A stretch of DNA of 64,000 nt, from contig NW_013524647.1 of assembly GCF_000250985.1 (NCBI RefSeq), forward strand, positions 396,983 to 460,982. Direction: 5' to 3'. The number at the start of each line of letters is the position of its first letter. Positions within the stretch are counted from its first letter, which is position 1. This DNA is from Nematocida parisii ERTm1. Lineage: Eukaryota; Microsporidia. Shown here in pieces: positions 27,290-36,219 of this stretch. A program made the translations under genes and the position numbers. Under the pieces are notes generated by a model. That model searched no databases and was not told the origin of the DNA. It worked only from the letters and a program-made list of their open reading frames with translations.

Positions 27290-29323
27290 ATGGTGCGAGT
27301 ACTCGCAGTTTTATACTTTGTGGCTGTGTGCTTATGTAAAGTAAGCATAAGGAAGGAGAAAGAATCAAATGAGTTTGTACTATTTAAGGCTGGTGACCAA
27401 ATGAATTTGTACAATTTAAACAGGCACCGGGTCATTGAGACGTTCTCTGCACCACTGCACCAATTTACGACAGTTCACGACAGAATTACAAATATTCCGA
27501 AAGAGAGAAATTCAGGAGTGATTGAGAATTCAAGTAATGTGAACACTCTGCAACCACTGCCGGGTACAGAAAGTATCAGAAATATTGGGGGTATACGAAA
27601 TAATGAAAATGTACAAATAAGCCGAGTACAGGACCATGGGAGTATGAGCATGCAGCGTATGTGTGAACTGAGTGGTATTAATATTCCGGGTGTACTGTCT
27701 AATAAGAGTAACAGGCAGATAATGAGTGGTGGAATGGTCTTATCAAAAGAGAAAAGAATCGGTGTAGAGTATATCAGGTCAAGCATAGGCGTAATCGTAT
27801 GTGTGTATAATGAAGTAGTAACAAAAATATTCAGAGAGGGTGGTGTGGTTGAGTATATTGACAGGGAAATTACAACAATCATAAACAGAACAACTGTCTG
27901 TAGAGAGTCTATCTATACCCCTATTATATCCTATTTGATGTCAGTGCATAATACACCTATTTACCTATTAAAGGAAATAGATAATATGTACTATTTCTCA
28001 CAGATAATTGTATCTGACGTATCTGAGGGTGACAAGGTTATACTAGACAGAGTATTTCTGTGTATGTTATGGACTGGGCTGAGTATTGGAGGCATCTTCC
28101 TTTTTATTCCTGTGATTATTCGTATATTCGGGTATAAAGATAATTCTATTATTATAAATAAAAGCTGTACAGATTCAAGAATGTTCTTGGGTACACTTTT
28201 CGGGAAGAAGAGTGTATTTATAAGAACATTTGAAAAAACCAGTGAGAAGGAAGTAAAGGAGTACCAAAATCTGATTTTATTAAACAGGATACAGACTACG
28301 TGTATGTACACAGAAGAAACAGATGAGTATTATTACATGGTATACCCAAAGGAGATTCAGAGCTTATCAGAGCTTATAAGCACTCCAAGGAGTACGATTG
28401 ATATGTTATTTATGGTATACGCATATGTACAGGAATTACACGATAAGGGCATAGCCGGAGTGAATTTATCTGTACATAATGTATTTATTACGCAGATGAA
28501 CACGATTTTACTGCTGGGTGTAGAGAACATGGTAATTACACATGAAATATTGAAGAGGGCAGAAGTACTTGCTAAGAGTGAAGGACCACCAATTACCACA
28601 GAGCATTTACACTGTATAGACAGAAAGCATCTGGAAATATGGATGCGTACGGATTATTCATCATTAGCAGAATTATTCTACAGTACACATACGAGCACAC
28701 ATAATAATCCAAGAACTACCACAATTACCACTGGATTTAGCACTAACAAACCCTTCTCAGATGCAATTCCCGATATTCTACTATATGACTATAGGAAATA
28801 TCCAAAATTCATCATAGATGTAAATACAAAGTACCAGATAGAACTATTCGACTGGATATCTTCATTAGTTACCAGTACAGTTATTCCATCAAAAGTACCA
28901 CATCCACTTTTCTGGACTAACACACAGTCATTAGAATTCCTGTCACTTTTCAGTGATTTCGTATTTGACCATCCAAAGCTGAAAGTCTTAGAAACCAGCA
29001 GAATCACTCTCCTCATGCAATCAGACCCATCCAACTGGGATGTATACATAAATGCAGATCTTCTTAATTACTTAACAAGGAATGGAAAGTACTATTACAA
29101 CACAAAAGCACTCAGAGACCTTCTAAGACTCATTAGAAACAACGGAAGACACTTCCAGTCCATACCCACCCCAGGCCAGGAGTACTTTAACAGAGAAATA
29201 TCCGTATTTATAACGTATTTTTTTAAAAAATTCTCATACATTATTTTATTTATTTATTATACGGCAGAGGAGTACGGGCTACTTAATGAAAAAATTTTTG
29301 TAGAAGTATTCCAGCCACAATGA
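27290..29323 (+). CDS. IRE1: IRE1-like unfolded-protein sensor: lumenal domain, TM, pseudokinase, RNase
   Basis: A 677-residue type I ER protein with the Ire1 layout: signal peptide (MVRVLAVLYFVAVCLC), lumenal region to about 255, transmembrane helix about 257-280, kinase-like domain about 290-535, and KEN RNase domain from HPLFW (537-541) to about 660. The RNase core keeps Tyr602-604, R616, N617 and H621 in IRNNGRHF, the residues known to cut HAC1/XBP1 RNA in homologues. The kinase part has no usable active site: VAxK reads VFIR (R312), HRDLKPHN reads GVNLSVHN (N392), and DFG reads LGVEN. Length is short (yeast 1,115). ATG 27290 is chosen; an upstream GTG frame would run into GLE1. The stop overlaps the RIO2 start by ATGA. 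Confidence 0.85.
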   Translation: MVRVLAVLYFVAVCLCKVSIRKEKESNEFVLFKAGDQMNLYNLNRHRVIETFSAPLHQFTTVHDRITNIPKERNSGVIENSSNVNTLQPLPGTESIRNIGGIRNNENVQISRVQDHGSMSMQRMCELSGINIPGVLSNKSNRQIMSGGMVLSKEKRIGVEYIRSSIGVIVCVYNEVVTKIFREGGVVEYIDREITTIINRTTVCRESIYTPIISYLMSVHNTPIYLLKEIDNMYYFSQIIVSDVSEGDKVILDRVFLCMLWTGLSIGGIFLFIPVIIRIFGYKDNSIIINKSCTDSRMFLGTLFGKKSVFIRTFEKTSEKEVKEYQNLILLNRIQTTCMYTEETDEYYYMVYPKEIQSLSELISTPRSTIDMLFMVYAYVQELHDKGIAGVNLSVHNVFITQMNTILLLGVENMVITHEILKRAEVLAKSEGPPITTEHLHCIDRKHLEIWMRTDYSSLAELFYSTHTSTHNNPRTTTITTGFSTNKPFSDAIPDILLYDYRKYPKFIIDVNTKYQIELFDWISSLVTSTVIPSKVPHPLFWTNTQSLEFLSLFSDFVFDHPKLKVLETSRITLLMQSDPSNWDVYINADLLNYLTRNGKYYYNTKALRDLLRLIRNNGRHFQSIPTPGQEYFNREISVFITYFFKKFSYIILFIYYTAEEYGLLNEKIFVEVFQPQ

Positions 29324-30162
29324 AATTTACGTGCAACCAAATGCAGTTTTTATCCGGAAATCATTTTAGAGTGCTAATGGCAGTGGAAATGGGCAGTAAA
29401 AATCACGAGTCAGTGCCGGTTGATTTAATTAGCAAGATATCCAATGTGAATTGTGATATGGCCGGGATTATATCAGATCTTGTAAGGCAGACATTTCTGA
29501 AGAGTATTCCCAGTATAGAGACTGGATATGAAGGGTATGCCCTGACGTATAATGGGTATGATAATTTAGCACTGTATGCTCTGCAGAGAGAGGGTGTAAT
29601 AGAGGGGATTGCGAATAAGATCGGTGTAGGGAAAGAGTCTGACTTATTCCTGGGCGTATCACCAGAGAAGAAGCTTTTATGTGTAAAGATTCATAAGCTA
29701 GGGAGGGTTTGTTTCAAGGCAGTAAAGAACACGAGAGATTACCACCAGAAGAGAAAGCACACTTCCTGGATGTATTTATCCAGATTATCAGCGCAGAAGG
29801 AGTACGAGTACATGACAGAGTTATACAGTAAAAGACTTCCCATGCCTCGGCCGTATGCCCAGAACAGGCACATTATTGTAATGGAGTATTTAGAGGGGTA
29901 CACTGCAATGTCCAAACTCCAGAGATCGTCTAAAATTATTCCTGCAGCACTTAAACCCACTCTTTATACGATAATTGACAGATTATATGAGATTGGATAT
30001 GTACACGGAGACTTCAATGAGTTTAATATCATGGTACGAGATGATTTTAAACGAGTAAAGATAATAGACTTCCCACAAATGGTAAAAATAACGGATAAAA
30101 AAGCAGATGACTACTTAAAAAGAGATAAAGATGCGATTGAAACATACTTTAAGCATTTCTAA
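29320..30162 (+). CDS. RIO2: Atypical kinase/ATPase RIO2
   Basis: A 280-residue RIO2, which acts in cytoplasmic 40S maturation. It has the N-terminal winged helix (FRVLMAVEMGSKNHESVP...), a nucleotide loop near GVGKESDLFLG, the catalytic lysine in CVKIHKLGR, the catalytic loop YVHGDFNEFNIM, and the RIO2-specific metal motif IIDFPQMV. RIO1 would have a different HGDLSEYN and IIDVSQ pattern. Yeast Rio2 has 425 residues; the C-terminal extension is missing. The start overlaps the IRE1 stop by 4 bp, an extreme compaction that suggests co-transcription or readthrough transcripts. Pairs functionally with ENP1 and uS3. Confidence 0.93.
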   Translation: MKFTCNQMQFLSGNHFRVLMAVEMGSKNHESVPVDLISKISNVNCDMAGIISDLVRQTFLKSIPSIETGYEGYALTYNGYDNLALYALQREGVIEGIANKIGVGKESDLFLGVSPEKKLLCVKIHKLGRVCFKAVKNTRDYHQKRKHTSWMYLSRLSAQKEYEYMTELYSKRLPMPRPYAQNRHIIVMEYLEGYTAMSKLQRSSKIIPAALKPTLYTIIDRLYEIGYVHGDFNEFNIMVRDDFKRVKIIDFPQMVKITDKKADDYLKRDKDAIETYFKHF

Positions 30163-30320
30163 CATACTCATCATCCCGTATAAAGGAGCTGTGTCCCATA
30201 TTAACCACTAAACATTACGATTTTTATAATTGGACTGGTCCGTGAACAAATAAATTTGAGAGATTTATTATGAAGAGAATTAACCGTTATAATGAAGGGT
30301 TAAGTAGAAATAAAGATAAT

Positions 30321-32030
30321 TTACGGTTTCTTGTAGTATTTGTTAGAATATTCCTTTTTTGGTATAAAATTATTCCTGGCTGGTTTCTTTTCTTCTTCCT
30401 TTTCAGTCTTTTTTTTCTTGAAATCTTCTTTTTTCATTATTTCTTTTTCTGTATTTTCATTTTTTATTGATTCGCTTGGTTTCTTCCACAGGGCTTCACT
30501 GACTTGTCCAGTGACTGTCCATGCCTCACCAAGCTCTCTAAGCTGTTTAGCCACTCCCGGGGTAACAACAAATTCAGTCCTCTTGGCAGTGACAGGATCA
30601 AACATATTCGCAGCTGGGTTAAGTCTTCTTCCTGGCTGCCGTGGTGGTGTGCTTGATTTCTGCGTGTCTTCTGGTTTTACTTTCTTAACAAAAGGTTTTT
30701 TCTCTTCTTTCTTTTCTTTATCAGGTGCCTGCCCTGGGGAAGGGGCAGAATCGGCTTTGTTCTTGTTTCGCATACTGGAGAATACCATGTCACTTAAATC
30801 CACACCTGCCTGTGCTATAATTGCACGGGGCACAGGTTTGGTTTTATCCTGTTTCTTTGGTGATGTACTTTTCATGTGTGGTGTAGAGATTATATTCCTC
30901 TGTATATTATTCTGCTTAGTCTCAGGTATACCAGATACTTCAGCAGATTCAGTACTCTTTGGGTCAGTCTGAGATACGTCCTTGGTCATATCCTTTACCT
31001 CCTTAGTTATTTCATTTACTTCCACAGCAGGTTCATTAATTGGTTCTTTAGTCTCCTCCTTTATGGGTTCATTGACAGTTTCTTTAAATTCCTTAACGGG
31101 TACTTCCTTATTCTCTCTTCTTGGGTCTTTTTTTGAGAATGCTGATCCATACTTCTCATCCTCTGGTTTATTGCTGATTCGGCCCCTTTCCTCTTCTATG
31201 TGTGGGTTTGATGAAGATGGCTTGTCAATCTTCCTGGCAATGCATTCTGCTTCATGTGCATACTTCTTGTACTCCTTTGAGTTCTTATCTAATACTGTTG
31301 TGTACATAGACTCATCAAACGTGGCTTTCATCCCGAATAATTTCTCATTGGCTTCAAACTGATTCCACACTCTCTTACCATGCCCCGCCTTATGAATACT
31401 TTCATTTACAGGCGTATCCTTAGAACTATAAAATGGCTGAAACTCCTTCACTCGCCCTTCTTGCCCCTCTTTCTTCTTGCTTATCTCATCATCAACCTGA
31501 AATGTCCTCTCTAATTCTTCACTGTCAATTACCTCCCCTACAGGCACATTCAGTTTCAGATACTCCCGTATTAAGACTTTCTTTATAGTAATATCGTACG
31601 GAATGGATCCATCTGAGAAGAACACGAAATTATCTAAAACCAGCACGTCTTTAGTCTCCCTCTGTAATTCACCGTACCCAGTAGTCCCCGTCCTCATCGT
31701 AACTATAACTATATTATTCTTAACACTCTTCTCTTTCTGTAGTGACTGTATCATTGGCTCTATACTTACGATATTATCTACCTTATGCGTATATTCGTAT
31801 ACTACTGTACTGTCACTCTCTGTGTACTCACTGAACCTTATCTCCCTCTCATTGAAGTCAACCACCCTCCCAGTGCCATTCTCACTATTATGCAGGGTTA
31901 CTTTATAAAAGTCTCCCTTCTTTATATCACATGGTATTCTGAGCACCCTTTCTGGTTTTATCTTATCCTTCCTCTTCTTATCACAATCAAAAGTCTTTTT
32001 AGCCTTAGAATCCTCCTTTTGTGTGTTCAT
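30321..32030 (-). CDS. PBP1: Ataxin-2/Pbp1 homologue (Lsm, LsmAD, PAM2)
   Basis: A 569-residue protein of the ataxin-2/Pbp1 family, which binds poly(A)-binding protein and acts in stress granules and mRNA regulation. An Lsm fold covers about 38-150. The LsmAD domain begins at VWNQFEANEKLFGMKATFDESMY near 221 and ends with SSNPHIEEERG near 283, a strong family signature. The middle is Glu/Lys-rich and disordered (EVNEITKEVKDMTKDV). A PAM2-like motif, RRLNPAANMFDP, lies near 468-480. The C-terminus is Lys/Glu-rich. The order Lsm-LsmAD-PAM2 is exactly that of ataxin-2, and the length is only slightly less than Pbp1 (722). Divergent from RRP40, 59 bp. Confidence 0.92.
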   Translation of the reverse strand: MNTQKEDSKAKKTFDCDKKRKDKIKPERVLRIPCDIKKGDFYKVTLHNSENGTGRVVDFNEREIRFSEYTESDSTVVYEYTHKVDNIVSIEPMIQSLQKEKSVKNNIVIVTMRTGTTGYGELQRETKDVLVLDNFVFFSDGSIPYDITIKKVLIREYLKLNVPVGEVIDSEELERTFQVDDEISKKKEGQEGRVKEFQPFYSSKDTPVNESIHKAGHGKRVWNQFEANEKLFGMKATFDESMYTTVLDKNSKEYKKYAHEAECIARKIDKPSSSNPHIEEERGRISNKPEDEKYGSAFSKKDPRRENKEVPVKEFKETVNEPIKEETKEPINEPAVEVNEITKEVKDMTKDVSQTDPKSTESAEVSGIPETKQNNIQRNIISTPHMKSTSPKKQDKTKPVPRAIIAQAGVDLSDMVFSSMRNKNKADSAPSPGQAPDKEKKEEKKPFVKKVKPEDTQKSSTPPRQPGRRLNPAANMFDPVTAKRTEFVVTPGVAKQLRELGEAWTVTGQVSEALWKKPSESIKNENTEKEIMKKEDFKKKKTEKEEEKKPARNNFIPKKEYSNKYYKKP

Positions 32031-32089
32031 TCGTATAGTAAACAGACTAAAAATGAAACAATTTAAGAATTTATAAATATTTTATTAGA

Positions 32090-32911
32090 ATGTTCTTATT
32101 ACCGGGCGAGAGAATATTAAAACATGACATAATAAAAGCATCATTAGGTATAAAGTCAGAGGAAGCAACAAGAAATAGTACACAATATATTAAAAGTAAT
32201 AGTAGTACATTAAATAGTACACATAGTACAATAAATAATACATTAAATAGTACACAATATATTAAAAGTAATACGCATAGTACAATAAGTAATAGTAGTA
32301 GTACATTAAATAGTACACATAGTACATTAAGTAATAGTAGTAGTACATTAAATAGTACACATAGTACAATAAGTAATAGTAGTAGTACATTAAATAGTAC
32401 ACATAGTACAATAAGTAATAATGTACATGTATCATGTGCTGTAGGTGAGTTATTATCCTTAGACATAGGGAAGTACTGGGTTAATTATAAGCAGTTCAGG
32501 TACCTGCCCTTATTGGATGATATTGTATTAGGAGTAGTCAAAGGGAAGGGTAAGGATACTTATAAGGTGGATATAGGGGGTCCTTCTTATGCCATTATAA
32601 ACTACTTGGACTTCCCTTCAGCCACAAAAAGGAATCGTGTTACGCTCTGCACGGGTGACGTACTGCTTGGTCAAGTAGTTGAGGATTCTTTACACTGTGA
32701 GTCAGTTATATCCTGCCGTACTGAAGCTATCCCTGGCATGGGCGTACTGAAGAATGGAGTACTTTTAAAGGTAGGGATACTTCAGAGCCGGAAGTATTTA
32801 TTACACCCACCTGATATTCGCAGTTCTGTGTGCATATTCAGCATGAACGGGTATGCGTGGGTGTCACCACCCACTCAGGAGAGTATTAAAGAAGTACTTT
32901 CTCTTATATAA
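32090..32911 (+). CDS. RRP40: Exosome cap subunit Rrp40 with in-frame minisatellite insertion
   Basis: A 273-residue exosome cap protein that guides RNA to the degradative core. N-terminal start FLLPGERIL fits; the S1 domain has YWVNYKQFRYLPLLDDIVLGVV and DTYKVDIGG; the KH domain has GMGVLKNGVLLKVG, FSMNGYAWV. Between residues about 28 and 112 lies a Ser/Thr/Asn-rich stretch built of 14-residue units (SNSSSTLNSTHSTI), with three near-perfect 42-bp copies at 32288-32413 and older ones before. Homologues have only a short linker there. The insert keeps frame because the unit is a multiple of three. Open frames opposite the repeat are its shadow. Confidence 0.9.
   Translation: MFLLPGERILKHDIIKASLGIKSEEATRNSTQYIKSNSSTLNSTHSTINNTLNSTQYIKSNTHSTISNSSSTLNSTHSTLSNSSSTLNSTHSTISNSSSTLNSTHSTISNNVHVSCAVGELLSLDIGKYWVNYKQFRYLPLLDDIVLGVVKGKGKDTYKVDIGGPSYAIINYLDFPSATKRNRVTLCTGDVLLGQVVEDSLHCESVISCRTEAIPGMGVLKNGVLLKVGILQSRKYLLHPPDIRSSVCIFSMNGYAWVSPPTQESIKEVLSLI
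32288..32413 (+). repeat. Three 42-bp tandem copies inside RRP40
   Basis: Unit AGTAATAGTAGTAGTACA plus TTAAATAGTACACATAGTACAATA, three copies with one base difference. Degenerate copies extend upstream to about 32175. Confidence 0.9.
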
Positions 32912-33270
32912 CAGGACTAAATATATATATACTTATAAGTAATAATAAATTATTATACAATATGTATAAAGTAACAGCAACAATTCATTAATTATTAGAG
33001 TATGCGTAACAATAAATAGAGTATAAAATATTTATACAGAATTATTTACACATTGTGTATTATGTGTACTATTTATTAGTGTGTTATGTGTATAAAGTAT
33101 TAATTAACACACTATGTGTACTATTTATTAGTGTACATTATGTATGGTATTTTATGTGTAATGTGTATAAAGTATTAATTAACACACTATGTGTACTATT
33201 TATTAGTGTGTGAGTATAACTATTTATGTATTGTGTATAAAGTACTATAATATTGTATAAGTAAATAAGT
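32912..33270. repeat. AT-rich intergenic with 49-bp direct repeat
   Basis: A 49-bp segment containing TAATTAACACACTATGTGTA occurs at 33086-33134 and again at 33161-33209, 75 bp apart. No gene seen; the genes on either side are convergent. Confidence 0.75.
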
Positions 33271-34005
33271 TTATTTGCTGTGACTGTACGCCTTTACTGG
33301 CTTAGCAGTCTTTACTTTCCTCATCTGCTCAAGTTCTTCCTGTGAGAAAATAGTCACATTGCTTGGGTGCTGCACAGGAGTACCCACCTTCCCAGTTGGA
33401 TCATATTTCAGTGTAATACCCACTTTTATTCCAAGGATACCCTGCTTTAAGAGTATACTGGACATTCCCTTCTTGACGTAATCCTTGGTTGAATTACCAG
33501 AGTGCTTTAAGATACCCTCAGATACTTTATAACTCCTGGCTCTTTGCCCCTTTAATTTCCCTGAGATAATCACTTCAGCACCAGATGCACCTCCCTCCAT
33601 TATGGTTCTAATGGCACCAGAGACTACCCTTCTAACAGGAAGACCTGCTCCTAATTTCTCCTTGATTAAATCAGCCTGTATCTGTGCATTAAGTGCTCTG
33701 TTCTTTACTTGCTCTATGAATATAGAGACAGATCCTTCTTCTAGTCTAAATCTCATCTGTATTAATGATATAAGCTGCTTAATCCTTAACTTATTATCCT
33801 CTAGCATACCAGATGGCTTGCCCAGCTTAAGTGTTATTTCAATTGGACTAGTATACGGCTTGTAATCCATTCCAGCATATCCATCATTCTCCATAAATTT
33901 AGAGAACATTTCATTTAATTCCGTATATATTAATCCCTGATTAACAATTGCTAAATCATCTGCCATTGCTTCATACCGTTTTTCTCTTCTTTCTATTTGA
34001 GTCAT
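33271..34005 (-). CDS. RPS3: Ribosomal protein uS3
   Basis: A 244-residue small-subunit protein at the mRNA entry channel. Seen: NEMFSKFMENDGYAGMDYKPYTSPIEITLKL, the KH loop (LEDNKLRIKQLISLIQMRF), the LPVRRVVSGAIRTIMEGGASGAEVIISGKLKGQRA core, and ILGIKVGITLKYDPTGKVG. Length equals animal uS3 (243). The open frame extends 50 residues further, but that part is hydrophobic nonsense crossing the neighbouring gene; ATG 34005, directly after a CCCCCAG tract, fits the family start. Some ambiguity remains with the ATG 13 codons downstream. Confidence 0.93.
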   Translation of the reverse strand: MTQIERREKRYEAMADDLAIVNQGLIYTELNEMFSKFMENDGYAGMDYKPYTSPIEITLKLGKPSGMLEDNKLRIKQLISLIQMRFRLEEGSVSIFIEQVKNRALNAQIQADLIKEKLGAGLPVRRVVSGAIRTIMEGGASGAEVIISGKLKGQRARSYKVSEGILKHSGNSTKDYVKKGMSSILLKQGILGIKVGITLKYDPTGKVGTPVQHPSNVTIFSQEELEQMRKVKTAKPVKAYSHSK

Positions 34006-34018
34006 CTGGGGGTAGAAA
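34006..34018 (-). promoter_or_regulatory. CCC-like signal touching the uS3 start codon
   Basis: On the minus strand TTTTCTACCCCCAG is followed immediately by ATG. It is nearly the same sequence as before eL6 (TTTTCTGCCCCCCAG). Confidence 0.65.
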
Positions 34019-34034
34019 ATAAAATAAAATAAAA

Positions 34035-34397
34035 ATGGAGCAGCTGAAGGAAATACTGAAAAATAAAAAGAATCCATTAAAGAGGGCAGAATCACTGAAT
34101 ATAATATTAGAGAGTGAAGAGTGTGAAGGGATATCACTTGTACCAAGCACAGCAAATTTTCAGATACCGGAAGTATTTCTATCCACTAAGATATTACCAG
34201 AGTGTGAGACGTACTTCATACAAGAAAGAAGCAGGATAAGTCCAGTGCAAGTTGAAGAGTGGAATAATCGTGTAGACAGTGTGATTGATGAACTATCAGT
34301 TGAATTTACCATATCTAATCCTGTACACACAAAGCACATACCAAGTGACCATGAAGTCATTGAAGCAGTAAAGGAAGTACTTGGGTATACAGAATAA
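34035..34397 (+). CDS. Unknown 120-residue protein
   Basis: Not recognised. A charged, mostly helical protein without signal peptide or membrane segment; the C-terminal half is acidic (HIPSDHEVIEAVKEVLG). It starts 29 bp from uS3 on the other strand, so it probably shares that promoter region, a pattern typical of nuclear housekeeping genes in compact genomes. Coding is supported by its codon composition, the good ATG context (AAAATAAAAATGG) and length; no domain was seen. Confidence 0.65.
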   Translation: MEQLKEILKNKKNPLKRAESLNIILESEECEGISLVPSTANFQIPEVFLSTKILPECETYFIQERSRISPVQVEEWNNRVDSVIDELSVEFTISNPVHTKHIPSDHEVIEAVKEVLGYTE

Positions 34398-35141
34398 CCC
34401 AGCATATAGCAAGAGAAGGAATAAGAGAAGGAATAAAATAAATAAAGTATAAAAAGTAAATTATATAATATTAGTAGTGTATGGGTATACTAGTAGTACT
34501 AGTAGTATATGAGTATAGTATGGGTATATGAGTGTATATTAGTACTAGTAGTATATGCAGTATATGTATATGTATATGTATAGTATGAGTATAATGGTAT
34601 ATAGTATAGTATGAGTATGTGTACGGGTATACGCATATGTATAGTAGTATATGAGTATAATAGTATATATGAGCATATATGAGTGTATGGGTATAGTAGT
34701 ATAATAGTACTAATAGTATATGTATAGTAGTATATATAGTAGTGATGTATATATAAGTGGTATGTGTATATAGTATAATAGTACAGTAGTATATGTATTA
34801 GTATATATGTGTACTGGTATAAGCATATGTATAGTATGAGTGTATATATATGTGTACTAGTATATATATGTACTGGTATAAGCATATGTATATATTAGTA
34901 CTGTATGAGTATAGTATATGTATACTACTAATAATGGTATATGTATAGTACTAATAAGTATACTGTATATGTATATACTGTTGTATGTATATGTACTGTA
35001 TAGTATATGTACTGGTGTATTACTTTATATGCAATGTATTATAAATAATAAGATAATTTTAAACATAACTTTATTTATATGCTTATGTTATAATGTACTG
35101 TTATAGTACTTTATATACAATGTGTAATATGTTTTAAATTT
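34398..35141. repeat. TA-rich degenerate minisatellite (GTATATGAGTATA type)
   Basis: From about 34440 to 35000 repeated GTATAGTAGTATATG/GAGTATA units fill the gap between convergent genes. Frames through it encode Tyr/Ile/Thr runs and are not genes. Confidence 0.85.
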
Positions 35142-35639
35142 TTACTTTTTAGGGTTTGGATTGGCTGCTGGCTTCTCTTCTGGTTTTTTTTCTTCCTTTT
35201 TAGGGCAGTTAGGATCAGTGCAGTTAGGATTTGTGCAATTAGGTCCTTCACATTTCTTACCAGCACATTTTGGATCGGTGCAGTTAGGATCTGAGCAATT
35301 TGGCTTCTCTTCTGGTTTTACACCATCTTGTGGCTGTCCCTCCTTTCCTGGTGCAGGTGGCTGTCCCTCCTTTCCTGGTGCTGGTGGTTTTCCTTCCTTT
35401 CCTGGTGCTGGTGGCTGTCCTTCTTTGCCTGGTGCAGGTGGTTGCCCTTCTTTGCCTGGTGCTGGTGCAGGTGGTTGTCCCTCCTTGCCTGGAGCATTCT
35501 TTTTATTTGGGTCTTGTTTACCTGCCATTCCTTTCTTGTCTGCTTCTTTTGGGTTTGCTTTTACTATGCTGAATATAGATAGGACTACTGCTAATATTAA
35601 TACTGTTGTTGTGAATCTCATTATACTTCTATAATTCAT
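35142..35639 (-). CDS. Secreted Pro/Gly/Lys repeat protein with Cys-rich segment
   Basis: Not recognised by domain. 165 residues: signal peptide (RFTTTVLILAVVLSIFSIVKA; start at 35639, or the next ATG at 35621), then five or six tandem PGKEGQPPA units (about 50-110), then a Cys-rich segment of NCxxPNC/KCxGxKC units (about 115-145), and a Lys/Pro tail. The two repeat types, lysine richness and even cysteine pairs resemble structural extracellular proteins; microsporidian polar tube and spore wall proteins are often Pro- or Lys-rich with many cysteines, but no specific polar tube protein is matched. The first in-frame codon further up is TTG, not used. Confidence 0.8.
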   Translation of the reverse strand: MNYRSIMRFTTTVLILAVVLSIFSIVKANPKEADKKGMAGKQDPNKKNAPGKEGQPPAPAPGKEGQPPAPGKEGQPPAPGKEGKPPAPGKEGQPPAPGKEGQPQDGVKPEEKPNCSDPNCTDPKCAGKKCEGPNCTNPNCTDPNCPKKEEKKPEEKPAANPNPKK

Positions 35640-36039
35640 TCTCTTATTTATACTTGAATTAATCAATTATGTACCAATAGGGTAAGTCATTATTTTTGAT
35701 TTTTTATGTGACCAATAAAAATAACTAAAAATTTTGATTTTTTATTCTTTTCATAACTGACCAATTAAAAATATTTACATATTTAGTATACTATCAGTAC
35801 GTATTGTAAGTTACTGGTTTATTAAGTACTGTACTAACTCCTTATACGTCATAACCCGATATAACCCTAATTATTGGGTGTGTATTTAATTTTGTATATT
35901 AATTATTATACATATGTAAAATATTTTAATATAAAATGCATTGTATAACAGAATATTATAAAGAAATGGATGAGAAGGGAGAATCTGTCCTTAAAAGACT
36001 ATGTATACTATTTATAGCAATTTATTGGTTGTTGTAGAA

Positions 36040-36057
36040 TCGGGTTATATCGGGTTA
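36040..36057. promoter_or_regulatory. TCGGGTTA octamer pair, 10-bp period
   Basis: Copies start at 36040 and 36050, about 165-180 bp before the helicase gene. Confidence 0.5.
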
Positions 36058-36186
36058 TATAATTTTAATAAATATTTGAAATTCAGAGTATTTTCTGTGT
36101 AGATTTTAGGTTATACTCAAGGATAAGCAAGCCATTAAGAAGTTAAGCATGCGAGTATATTAGAATTCTTTATAATTGCATGCAGA

Positions 36187-36204
36187 TAACCCGACATAAC
36201 CCGA
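36187..36204. promoter_or_regulatory. TAACCCGA octamer pair next to the helicase start
   Basis: Copies start at 36187 and 36197 (10-bp period); the second ends 15 bp before the ATG at 36220. Orientation is opposite to the pair at 36040. Confidence 0.55.
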
Positions 36205-36219
36205 AATAAAAAGACTAAA

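Larger units (their letters stand above)
35667..36219. other. Divergent intergenic region with two octamer pairs
   Basis: Holds two octamer pairs (36040-36057 and 36187-36204), an imperfect direct repeat around GATTTTTTAT at about 35690-35770, and otherwise AT-rich DNA. Promoters of both flanking genes must be here. Confidence 0.6.

Noticed and set aside
32071-32466. Leu/Val-rich minus-strand frame opposite RRP40
   Set aside because: Shadow of the coding minisatellite; RRP40 on the plus strand has clear domains.
34006-34155. N-terminal extension of uS3
   Set aside because: Hydrophobic, overlaps the divergent gene at 34035, and the start would not be family-like.
34499-34885. Minus-strand frame of 128 residues
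   Set aside because: Tyr/Thr/His runs generated by the TA-rich repeat.
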